This document shows, piece by piece, positions 53,395 through 60,311 of a DNA stretch of 64,000 nucleotides; the stretch's first letter is position 1; every line of letters starts with the position of its first letter. The notes under the pieces were generated by a model. It was given only the letters and a program-made list of their open reading frames with translations, had not been told where the DNA came from and made no database searches. The stretch is from Flammeovirgaceae bacterium UBA5585. GTDB lineage: Bacteria; Bacteroidota; Bacteroidia; Cytophagales; Cyclobacteriaceae. The position numbers and the translations under genes were made by a program. The stretch spans positions 62,001 to 126,000 of the forward strand of contig DILT01000016.1 in the NCBI GenBank assembly GCA_002425185.1. The letters run 5' to 3'.

Positions 53395-54099
53395 ATGAAA
53401 ACTGCATTAATCACCGGTGGAAGTAAAGGTATTGGATTAGGCATTGCTGAAATATTAGTAAAGAATGGCTGGCATGTCGGCATTACCGGGCGAAATCCAA
53501 AATCGATAGACGAAGCAATGGCTAAACTTAACGCCATCAATAAAGATCATGCCCTCGGTTTGATTGCCGATGTACGCAAGCTGGATGATCAACAAACTGC
53601 TGTGAAAAAAGTATTGGATACCTGGGGGCAACTAGATGTACTGGTGGCTAATGCCGGCATTGGGCACTTTGGTTCCATTGAAGAAATGAGTGCTGAGCAA
53701 TGGCATGAAACCATTGACACCAACCTGACCGGAGTGTTTTACAGCATTAAAGCAAGTTTACCTGCTTTGAAAAAATCGAAAGGATACATTATCACCATAG
53801 CCAGTCTGGCCGGTACCAATTTTTTTGCCGGTGGCAGCGCTTATAATGCGAGTAAATTTGGTCTGGTAGGTTTTACGCAAGCCGTTATGATGGATGTTCG
53901 CGCGCACGGTATTAAAGTCAGTACCATAATGCCTGGTTCTGTGGCTACTTACTTCAACGATCACGTTCCTTCACCATCAGATGCCTGGAAAATACAACCT
54001 GAAGACATCGGTAAATTAGTGCTCGATTTACTCACGATGAATCCCCGCACGTTACCCAGTAAAATTGAAGTGCGCCCGAGCATGCCTCCCGGCAAGTGA
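53395..54099 (+). CDS. Short-chain dehydrogenase/reductase
   Basis: The 234-residue classical SDR has the nucleotide-binding TGGSKGIG at 7-14, NAG at about 86-88, catalytic Ser137, Tyr150 and Lys154 (YNASK), and a C-terminal PGSVATYF. NAD(P)-dependent oxidation or reduction; the second strand ends in TGRN, whose Arg favours NADPH. Substrate unknown. It lies 158 bases before the sqr operon. Confidence 0.9.
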   Translation: MKTALITGGSKGIGLGIAEILVKNGWHVGITGRNPKSIDEAMAKLNAINKDHALGLIADVRKLDDQQTAVKKVLDTWGQLDVLVANAGIGHFGSIEEMSAEQWHETIDTNLTGVFYSIKASLPALKKSKGYIITIASLAGTNFFAGGSAYNASKFGLVGFTQAVMMDVRAHGIKVSTIMPGSVATYFNDHVPSPSDAWKIQPEDIGKLVLDLLTMNPRTLPSKIEVRPSMPPGK

Positions 54100-54104
54100 T
54101 GAAG

Positions 54105-54124
54105 TGTGTAACGTTTGTTACACA
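54105..54124. promoter_or_regulatory. 20-bp perfect palindrome after SDR / before sqr
   Basis: TGTGTAAC and GTTACACA are perfect 8-bp inverted arms around GTTT, with no T-run. The size and spacing resemble a CRP/FNR-superfamily site more than a terminator, but it could also end the SDR transcript. Confidence 0.45.
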
Positions 54125-54171
54125 TAGCAAGCACACTATGGCTACTTAAGTTACAGAGGCTCAATATTGTA

Positions 54172-54183
54172 TGATTTAAATCA
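54172..54183. promoter_or_regulatory. FNR-type palindrome upstream of sqr operon
   Basis: TGATTTAAATCA is a perfect 12-bp palindrome that contains the FNR core TGAT-N4-ATCA. It lies 75 bases upstream of the sqr ATG, a plausible activator position. Confidence 0.5.
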
Positions 54184-54225
54184 CGCAGTATCCTGAGTGG
54201 CGTCATTTCCCATCCTACTGGTTCA

Positions 54226-54243
54226 GGTTACTTTTAGGTAACC
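54226..54243. promoter_or_regulatory. Short inverted repeat in the sqr leader
   Basis: GGTTAC and GTAACC are 6-bp arms with a 6-base loop, 14 bases before the sqr ATG. It could be an operator or an RNA hairpin near the ribosome site. Confidence 0.35.
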
Positions 54244-54257
54244 AATCAACAAGAACC

Positions 54258-55499
54258 ATGAAAAAGATTTTGATACTGGGGGCCGGCACGGCAGGAACCA
54301 TGATGGCCAACAAACTTTATCGCAACCTGAACAAAGCTGTTTGGGAAATAACCATAGTCGATAAAGATGAGAATCACTATTATCAACCCGGCTTTCTATT
54401 CATCCCCTTTGGCATTTATCAACCAAAAGATGTTATTAAACCTAAAAAGGAATTCCTTCCCAAAGGTGTAAACTTCCTGATCAACGAAGTTGAAAAAATA
54501 AACGTGGAAAGTAATGAGGTATTCCTACAGGATGGAACAACTCTCTTCTATGATGTACTGATTGTTGCCACCGGAACAACTCCGGTACCGGAAGAAACAG
54601 AAGGACTAAAAGATAAGTTATGGTATAAGGATATATTCGAGTTTTACACCTTTGAAGGAAGCACCAACCTGGCGAAAAAACTCGAAAACTGGGAAGGTGG
54701 AAACCTGGTAATCAACCTGGCTGAAACCATTATTAAATGCCCGGTGGCACCGCTTGAATTTACGTTTTTGGCCGATGCCTACTTCACCGAAAAAGGCATC
54801 CGGGATAAAGTGAACATCACGTACGTAACACCTCTTTCCGGTGCGTTTACCAAACCAAAAACCACGGCCTTGCTCAGCAAGCTCATGGAAGAAAAGAACA
54901 TTACCGTTGTTCCTGACTTCTATTTACAACGCGTAGATAACGACCGCAAAGTACTTGTGTCCTATGATGAACAGGAAGTTCCGTTTGATTTACTCATTTC
55001 TATTCCGGTAAACAAAGGCGATAAAGCTATTCAAAACAGTAACATGGGCGATGAGGATGGTTTGAATTTTATACCTACCGACAAGCACACCTTACAGCAT
55101 AAAAAGCACGAAAATATTTTTGTTATCGGTGATGCTACCAACCTGCCAACATCAAAGGCCGGATCAGTAGCGCACTTTGAAGCTGAAATTTTAACGGAGA
55201 ACATTTTAAGTTATATCAACGGGCAACCACTGGAAGCCAAGTTTGACGGTCATGCGAATTGCTTTATAGAAACCGGGTATGGCAAAGGAACGCTGATCGA
55301 TTTTAACTACACTACAGAACCTTTGCCCGGAAAATTTCCCTTTGCCGGTATTGGCCCTATGAGCCTATTAAAAGTTAATCGTGCCAACCATTACGGAAAA
55401 CTGGCCTTCCGGTGGGTATACTGGCATATGTTGCTTACGGGCAAAAAACTTCCGGTAAGCACAACCATGTCGATGGCCGGAAAAATTGTAGAAGCATAA
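54258..55499 (+). CDS. sqr: Sulfide:quinone oxidoreductase-type flavoprotein
   Basis: The 413-residue flavoprotein has FAD-binding GAGTAG at 8-13, YYQPGFLFIPFG, and only two cysteines in the protein: Cys161 (IIKCPVAP) and Cys335 (HANCFIETGYG), matching the redox cysteines that bridge sulfur in SQR. ATG(T)TP-type and GDATNLPTSKAGSVAHF motifs complete it. It oxidises sulfide and passes electrons to quinone at the membrane. The following TusE- and DsrE2-like genes would take over the sulfane sulfur (inference). Confidence 0.88.
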   Translation: MKKILILGAGTAGTMMANKLYRNLNKAVWEITIVDKDENHYYQPGFLFIPFGIYQPKDVIKPKKEFLPKGVNFLINEVEKINVESNEVFLQDGTTLFYDVLIVATGTTPVPEETEGLKDKLWYKDIFEFYTFEGSTNLAKKLENWEGGNLVINLAETIIKCPVAPLEFTFLADAYFTEKGIRDKVNITYVTPLSGAFTKPKTTALLSKLMEEKNITVVPDFYLQRVDNDRKVLVSYDEQEVPFDLLISIPVNKGDKAIQNSNMGDEDGLNFIPTDKHTLQHKKHENIFVIGDATNLPTSKAGSVAHFEAEILTENILSYINGQPLEAKFDGHANCFIETGYGKGTLIDFNYTTEPLPGKFPFAGIGPMSLLKVNRANHYGKLAFRWVYWHMLLTGKKLPVSTTMSMAGKIVEA

Positions 55500-55522
55500 A
55501 AGAAACCTTAAAAATCAATTAT

Positions 55523-55834
55523 ATGGAAACCTTAACACTTGCAGGAACTTCAGTTGATGTGAATGCCGAAGGGTATCTCACCAACATGGATCAATGGACA
55601 CCCGAACTGGCCCGTGAAATGGCGGCCCAGGTAAACATCGAATTAACCGATAAACACTTTGAAGTAATACACTGGCTACGCGAAAAACAACGCGAAGGCG
55701 TTCAACTCAGCATCCGGAAAATTGGTAACTCAGGATTGGTGGACATCAAACAGTTTTACGCATTATTTCCAGGCGGGCCGTTGAAAATATCCAGCAAACT
55801 TGCCGGCATACCCAAACCCGCCAGCTGTATTTAA
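55523..55834 (+). CDS. TusE/DsrC-family sulfur-carrier protein
   Basis: The 103-residue protein starts at the ATG at 55523 (METLTLAGTSVDVNAEGYL), 23 bases after sqr. It has the DsrC-family core (WTPELAREMA, LTDKHFEVIHWLRE, QFYALFPGGPLK) and a penultimate Cys102 (PASCI). The second Cys of true DsrC, about ten residues earlier, is absent, as in TusE. It carries persulfide sulfur between proteins. Confidence 0.9.
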   Translation: METLTLAGTSVDVNAEGYLTNMDQWTPELAREMAAQVNIELTDKHFEVIHWLREKQREGVQLSIRKIGNSGLVDIKQFYALFPGGPLKISSKLAGIPKPASCI

Positions 55835-55864
55835 AAGAATTTAAAACCTCTAACCATTAAAAGT

Positions 55865-56401
55865 ATGACAGACGTAATGGAAAAACCGGTAACGAAACAA
55901 GCTGAAGTTCCGGTAAATAAGGATAAAGGAAAACTAAAAAAAGTATTAGTTATTTGTTCTAAAGGAAGACTTGAAGATGTATATGCTGCACTGGTCATGG
56001 CCAATGGCGCGTTGATGGAAGGCATAGAAGCCAAAATGTTCTTCACCTTCTTTGGTTTGGATGCCATCACCAAAAAGAAAGCCGACCATTTACATACGGC
56101 AACCGTAGGCAATCCGAACTTTATGCCCGAAATGCCAACCATCCTTGCAGGCTTGCCTGGCTTCGAGGCCTTTGCATCCTACATGATGAAAAAAGAAATG
56201 GATAAACTGGACATGCCTCATGTTACCGAGTTTATTCAAATGATTGATGCCGGTGGTGGAGAAATTTATGCCTGCAAACTGGCAGCCGATATGTTCCATC
56301 TGAAAAAAGAAGATTTTTTGGATGAAGTAAAAGGAATCATAACCGTGGGTGATTTGTACGCCCTGGCCGAAGGCGAGGGAACACAGATCATCTTCATATG
56401 A
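55865..56401 (+). CDS. DsrE2-like sulfur-transfer protein
   Basis: The 178-residue protein has a DsrE/DsrF-like fold with Cys31 (VLVICSKGRLEDVY) and Cys137 (GGEIYACKLAADMF), the pattern of DsrE2/DUF6210-type sulfurtransferases. No membrane segment. Third gene of the sulfur operon, 30 bases after the TusE-like gene and followed by a strong terminator. It probably accepts or passes on sulfane sulfur from SQR through TusE. Confidence 0.85.
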   Translation: MTDVMEKPVTKQAEVPVNKDKGKLKKVLVICSKGRLEDVYAALVMANGALMEGIEAKMFFTFFGLDAITKKKADHLHTATVGNPNFMPEMPTILAGLPGFEAFASYMMKKEMDKLDMPHVTEFIQMIDAGGGEIYACKLAADMFHLKKEDFLDEVKGIITVGDLYALAEGEGTQIIFI

Positions 56402-56419
56402 TTGGTTCTGTTGAGGTTG

Positions 56420-56451
56420 GCCGCCCTGCGTAATCGGGGCGGCTTTTTTTT
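56420..56451 (+). terminator. Rho-independent terminator of the sulfur operon
   Basis: GCCGCCC and GGGCGGC form a GC-only stem with a 10-base loop, followed by eight T. Confidence 0.85.
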
Positions 56452-56504
56452 GACCTCATTGGATATGCCCCATAGAATTTCCTGAATAGAATTATATTGC
56501 TTCC

Positions 56505-57563
56505 ATGGAACGAAAACTGGTTCTACAGGAAAATGATTTAACCATCTGGAAATACCACGGCATTCCTGAAGCAGGCATTGCGTTTTTTAACAACACCAAC
56601 TGGGGAAGCGCAGGCACAGTATACGAACGCAAAAATTCAAATGAACTAATACAGTTATTAAAAGACCCGTACCTCTATGCTATTGAGCAAAATAATGTCA
56701 TTGTAGGGACTGCCGTGTTCTGTCACACGCAACCGTTGGTAGCAACTCAACCCTACAACTGTTACATCATCCGGTACTTCGCTGCCGGTGCAGCCATTCA
56801 GGGTAAAAAAATAATCAAGCATTTTGCCGGAAAAGTAATGGAGGCTGTGCGGGAAGGTGAGACAGAAAAAACAATATACGTAGGCTGTGTGGAGAAGGGA
56901 AACATCCGTTCGTATAAGGTGGTTGAAAATGCCAGCTATGAAAAATTAGGACTATTACAGGTACAAGCGTTTAGTCGCTTTTTTCCTAAAGCCCAGGCAA
57001 ACATGGAGCAGATTAGTGAGAAGGAAAAGCAGCATGAAGTATTGACGCTACTCAAGCAACACTATAAAGATCACGCTCTCGTTCATACAGATTACCTCTT
57101 TCTGAAAAATAATTATTTTGTTATCCGTGAAAACGGTGAAATAGTTGCTGGTTGTCAGTATCATCGGGTGCATTGGGCGATCAATCAAATGCCGGGAATC
57201 ATGGGCAAGATTATTATGAATATTCTTCCGCGGTTACCCCTGATCAACAAACTGTTCAATCCAAAGCGATTTGAATTTCTGGCCTTCGAAGGATTGTACG
57301 TTAAGCCGGGTTATGAAAAAACATTACTTCGATTATTTGAAGGATTACTTCATCGCGAAAAATTAAACTCCTCCCTTTTCTGGATGGCCGAAAACTGTCC
57401 GTATAGAAAATCACTTGTTGCCTATGGTAAACTGGGATTGTTAAATTCATTTGTGAAAGATTCCGGAGTTTACATCATGACATCCTACAAGCATTTGGAT
57501 GAACAGGAAATCGTTACCTTACGATCAAAACCATTATACGCCTCTGCCTTTGACTATATCTAA
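56505..57563 (+). CDS. Protein with two GNAT-like halves
   Basis: The 352-residue protein has two tandem halves of about 170 residues. Each shows acyltransferase-type strands (IEQNNVIVGTAVFCHTQP and VIRENGEIVAGCQYHRVH) and an acetyl-CoA-loop-like area, though the classic Q/RxxGxG/A motif is not clear in either. A GNAT-superfamily assignment rests on pattern and length. It lies 11 bases before ridA, so it is probably in one operon with it. Substrate unknown. Confidence 0.6.
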   Translation: MERKLVLQENDLTIWKYHGIPEAGIAFFNNTNWGSAGTVYERKNSNELIQLLKDPYLYAIEQNNVIVGTAVFCHTQPLVATQPYNCYIIRYFAAGAAIQGKKIIKHFAGKVMEAVREGETEKTIYVGCVEKGNIRSYKVVENASYEKLGLLQVQAFSRFFPKAQANMEQISEKEKQHEVLTLLKQHYKDHALVHTDYLFLKNNYFVIRENGEIVAGCQYHRVHWAINQMPGIMGKIIMNILPRLPLINKLFNPKRFEFLAFEGLYVKPGYEKTLLRLFEGLLHREKLNSSLFWMAENCPYRKSLVAYGKLGLLNSFVKDSGVYIMTSYKHLDEQEIVTLRSKPLYASAFDYI

Positions 57564-57574
57564 ATCAACATCAT

Positions 57575-57952
57575 ATGAATAAAATATTTACAGAACATGC
57601 CCCTGCAGCCATTGGTCCTTATAGCCACGCCATACAATCCGGCAATCTTATATTTTGCTCCGGACAAACACCGCTTAATCCTAAAACTATGTTGATTGAA
57701 GGTAGTACCGTTTCGGAACAAACCACATTGGTGCTAACCAACCTGGAAACGGTTTTAAAAGCCGCAGGATGCGACCGCTCACACGTTATCAAAACATCGG
57801 TATTCCTAAAAAACTTTGCCGATTTTGAAAAGATGAATAAAGCCTATGAAGCCTTCTTTGGTGCTCATAAACCGGCACGTACTACCGTAGAAGTTAGCCG
57901 TCTGCCTAAGGACGCGTTGGTGGAGATTGAATGTGTGGCCGAGAGAAGCTAA
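57575..57952 (+). CDS. ridA: RidA family enamine/imine deaminase
   Basis: The 125-residue protein has the usual N-terminal TEHAPAAIGPYSHA, FCSGQTPLNP, and the conserved Arg (TTVEVSRLPKDALVEIECVA) that orients the substrate. RidA hydrolyses reactive 2-aminoacrylate-type enamines released by PLP enzymes. It overlaps the convergent isomerase-like gene by 4 bases at the stops. Confidence 0.93.
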   Translation: MNKIFTEHAPAAIGPYSHAIQSGNLIFCSGQTPLNPKTMLIEGSTVSEQTTLVLTNLETVLKAAGCDRSHVIKTSVFLKNFADFEKMNKAYEAFFGAHKPARTTVEVSRLPKDALVEIECVAERS

Positions 57953-58911
57953 ACTGTTTTTCCTGCTTTTTCCAATAAGGCCTTCGTTGCCCTTATGCCA
58001 TCAGGTTCCGAGAGTTTACTCCCCTCATATTCAATACCGATGTAGCCCGTATAGCCGCTGGCCTTAACAAGGCGTAACATTTTATCATAGTCAGTCTCCA
58101 CGCAATTCCCTGCTTCATCAAAATCATAACTTTTCGCACTCACGCCTTTGGCAAAAGGCATCATTTCTTCAACACCTTTGTAACGATCATACCACTCCAG
58201 GCACTCACCTCCCCATTCACTTCCATCGGCACGCTTCAAACAGAAATTACCAAAATCCGGTAACGTACCACAGTTGGGCATGCCTGTACCGGCAATTACG
58301 GTAGTGAGCCATTGTCCGTTGGATGAATAGCTTCCATGATTCTCTACAATCACATTGATATCAAAATCAATCGCAAATTCAGAAAGTAAGCGCAAGCCAT
58401 CGGTAGCGGCTGCCGCTACTTCTGCCTCACTTCCCTGACCAAATGCATTCACACGAATAGAATGACAACCGAGAAATTGAGCAGCCTCAACCCACTTTTT
58501 ATGGTTCTCCACCGCTTCCTTTCGTTTGGTTTCGTCAAGATCACCCAGATAGCCTTCACCATCGCACATGATAAGCAAACTGGTTACACCATGATCATCA
58601 CACCGTTGTTTTAACTCCGCCAGATAAGACTGGTCCTTCACCTTGTCTTTAAAAAACTGGTTCACATATTCCACCGCTGAAATACCGTAGTCTTTTTTCG
58701 CCACAACAGGAAAATCAAGGTTAGTCAGCTCATTCGCAAACAGTGCTTTATGCAGCGACCATTCGGCCAGGGATATTTTAAAAAACATGTCGGTTGAATT
58801 TTCTTTTGATTTTGGTGAACAGGATGTGGCTAAAGCTGGAACCATGGTAATGCCCAACGTGGCTAAGCCCAAATGACGAATAAACAGCCTGCGGTTAGTT
58901 TCGTTTTTCAT
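57949..58911 (-). CDS. Sugar phosphate isomerase/epimerase-like (TIM barrel), Tat-exported
   Basis: The 320-residue protein has a Tat-like leader (NRRLFIRHLGLATLGITMVPAL) followed by TIM-barrel AP-endonuclease-2-type text: RVNAFGQG, VIVENHGSYSSNG, NCGTLPDFGNF, IGIEYEG. The Glu/Asp/His metal ligands of the family are visible. Members interconvert sugars or hydroxypyruvate, but the substrate is unknown. Related Bacteroidota proteins are exported in the folded state. Confidence 0.85.
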   Translation of the reverse strand: MKNETNRRLFIRHLGLATLGITMVPALATSCSPKSKENSTDMFFKISLAEWSLHKALFANELTNLDFPVVAKKDYGISAVEYVNQFFKDKVKDQSYLAELKQRCDDHGVTSLLIMCDGEGYLGDLDETKRKEAVENHKKWVEAAQFLGCHSIRVNAFGQGSEAEVAAAATDGLRLLSEFAIDFDINVIVENHGSYSSNGQWLTTVIAGTGMPNCGTLPDFGNFCLKRADGSEWGGECLEWYDRYKGVEEMMPFAKGVSAKSYDFDEAGNCVETDYDKMLRLVKASGYTGYIGIEYEGSKLSEPDGIRATKALLEKAGKTV

Positions 58912-58952
58912 AACTCAAATCAGTTAAAATAACATTCATATCGGTTGTAGGA

Positions 58953-59699
58953 TTACTTTAGTGGTGAAAACGGAAGCGCTTTAAAATATTTTGATTCTAT
59001 ACGCTCTACAATAGGTCCACTAACCTCGGATGCATCACGTACCCTTTTCCAATCCGGATCATCACGAAATTTATCAAAGGAATTCTTTGCCTCTTCAACA
59101 CTTTTATGGGCCAGCAGATATACCAGTTTGGGTTGAGCATTATCAGGTTCAACGGTATACCAATACACAACGTTGGTCATACCATGGCGTTCAAATAATG
59201 CACGGGTATGATCGCGAAACCGGGCATTGATTGCATCCACTCGTCCGGGATACATGAAATATGTTCTCATCTCAACGATGCGCGCTTCTGTGCTAAGGTT
59301 AGCAATACCCGAACTTAACTCGGGTGCCAACGTCATAAAGGTTTGCTCGATCTTAGCCAACAGCGGTCCGTTAGCTTCCGATTGTTTAAACACAGCTTTC
59401 CATTCCGGATCGTTGGCAAAGGCATTCCAAAGCCGATCCCGCGATTCGCGGTTAGGATATGCCAGGATGAAGGTTAGTGTATTATCACTTTCCTCTACCG
59501 GCAGGAAATAAGCTATGCTTTCAATACCGTGTTTCGCAAACAACTTTACCGTATGATCCTGAAAGCGCTTTATTAAATCAGGACGTTTTCCTTCATGGCA
59601 ATGATAGGTGCGCATTTCAAAATATCGGGAATCAGCTTTTTGGGCTAACACCGGATAAGCAATTACTCCGATAAATACTATTATAAGTAGATTTTTCAT
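58953..59699 (-). CDS. Exported protein with two NIPSNAP domains
   Basis: The 248-residue protein starts at the ATG at 59699 (MKNLLIIVFIGVIAYPVLAQ), which gives a signal peptide; the frame to 59846 is less likely. Two NIPSNAP repeats follow: FEMRTYHCHEGKRPDLIKRF and VEMRTYFMYPGRVDAINARF. Each has the RDxLW/SFDKF-type helix and DPEWK. It lies 41 bases downstream of no gene on its strand and 41 bases before the isomerase-like gene, so these two are likely co-transcribed. Function unknown. Confidence 0.85.
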   Translation of the reverse strand: MKNLLIIVFIGVIAYPVLAQKADSRYFEMRTYHCHEGKRPDLIKRFQDHTVKLFAKHGIESIAYFLPVEESDNTLTFILAYPNRESRDRLWNAFANDPEWKAVFKQSEANGPLLAKIEQTFMTLAPELSSGIANLSTEARIVEMRTYFMYPGRVDAINARFRDHTRALFERHGMTNVVYWYTVEPDNAQPKLVYLLAHKSVEEAKNSFDKFRDDPDWKRVRDASEVSGPIVERIESKYFKALPFSPLK

Positions 59700-59787
59700 G
59701 ACACCTTTAAAAAAATGAGCAGTACTTTTAGTTTTCAAATCCCATCTAAATATACAGAATTGAAGTAATAAACAGGTATCAGGAAAT

Positions 59788-60237
59788 TCAATCAATGGAA
59801 AGAATAGAGAATGTTTTACCCTGAAAAGAGACTTCCTCTCCTGCACCTTTACCCATCAGCGCTTTGGCTATCGGTGCATCTGCCGACAGGCAGAAATATT
59901 TTTCATTTTCAACTTCGATAAGCCCAAGGCTTACACTAATAAAATATTTCCCTTGCGTTGTTGTTATCAATACTCCAGGCACTATTTTATCGGTACTACC
60001 AACATCTTTTAAACCTACTAATTTGCTTCGCAAAACTTCCGCCTCTGCCAATTGACTGGTTAAACGTTCAATTTCAAGCTGAGCCATAGCCCGGCCGGTT
60101 TCATACTTATCGCCTGCACTGCTTTTGGTTTCCTGATTGGCCGAAGCCTGAACAAGTTTTAGTTCATCAGTAATCTGCCGTGTACGGTTATCAACCCGTT
60201 GCAAGCAGCTTTCTATCACCTTTTGTCTTACCCGCAT
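59788..60237 (-). CDS. GreA/GreB-like transcript-cleavage factor homologue
   Basis: The 149-residue protein starts at the ATG at 60237 (MRVRQKVIESCLQ); the TTG 57 bases upstream is inside the palindromic promoter region. It has an N-terminal coiled coil (QITDELKLVQASANQET) with KSSAGDKYETGRAMAQLE and a C-terminal FKBP-like part (about 85-149). This is the Bacteroidota form of the GreA/GreB fold, sometimes misannotated in databases. The acidic tip residues needed for RNA cleavage are not evident. Confidence 0.8.
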   Translation of the reverse strand: MRVRQKVIESCLQRVDNRTRQITDELKLVQASANQETKSSAGDKYETGRAMAQLEIERLTSQLAEAEVLRSKLVGLKDVGSTDKIVPGVLITTTQGKYFISVSLGLIEVENEKYFCLSADAPIAKALMGKGAGEEVSFQGKTFSILSID

Positions 60238-60257
60238 TTTAAGTACACCCTTAATCC

Positions 60258-60294
60258 TTTTTGAACAAGTTAAGATATTGCATATCTTGTTCAA
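60258..60294 (+). promoter_or_regulatory. Divergent promoter with two overlapping palindromes
   Basis: TTTTTG (60258-60263), 19 bases, then TATCTTG (60283-60289) fits the Bacteroidota promoter for the TonB receptor. Overlaid are an outer palindrome TTGAACAAG (60261-60269) / CTTGTTCAA (60286-60294) and an inner one AAGATAT (60272-60278) / ATATCTT (60282-60288), in different registers. Both cover the -33 and -7 parts. Confidence 0.6.
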
Positions 60295-60311
60295 ACCTAA
60301 ACCAATACCGT

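Noticed and set aside
60261..60311. Upstream TTG starts for the TonB receptor (60261) and the GreA-like gene (60294).
   Set aside because: They would place the N-termini within the divergent promoter and palindromes; internal ATGs give a good signal peptide and the normal GreA-like start.
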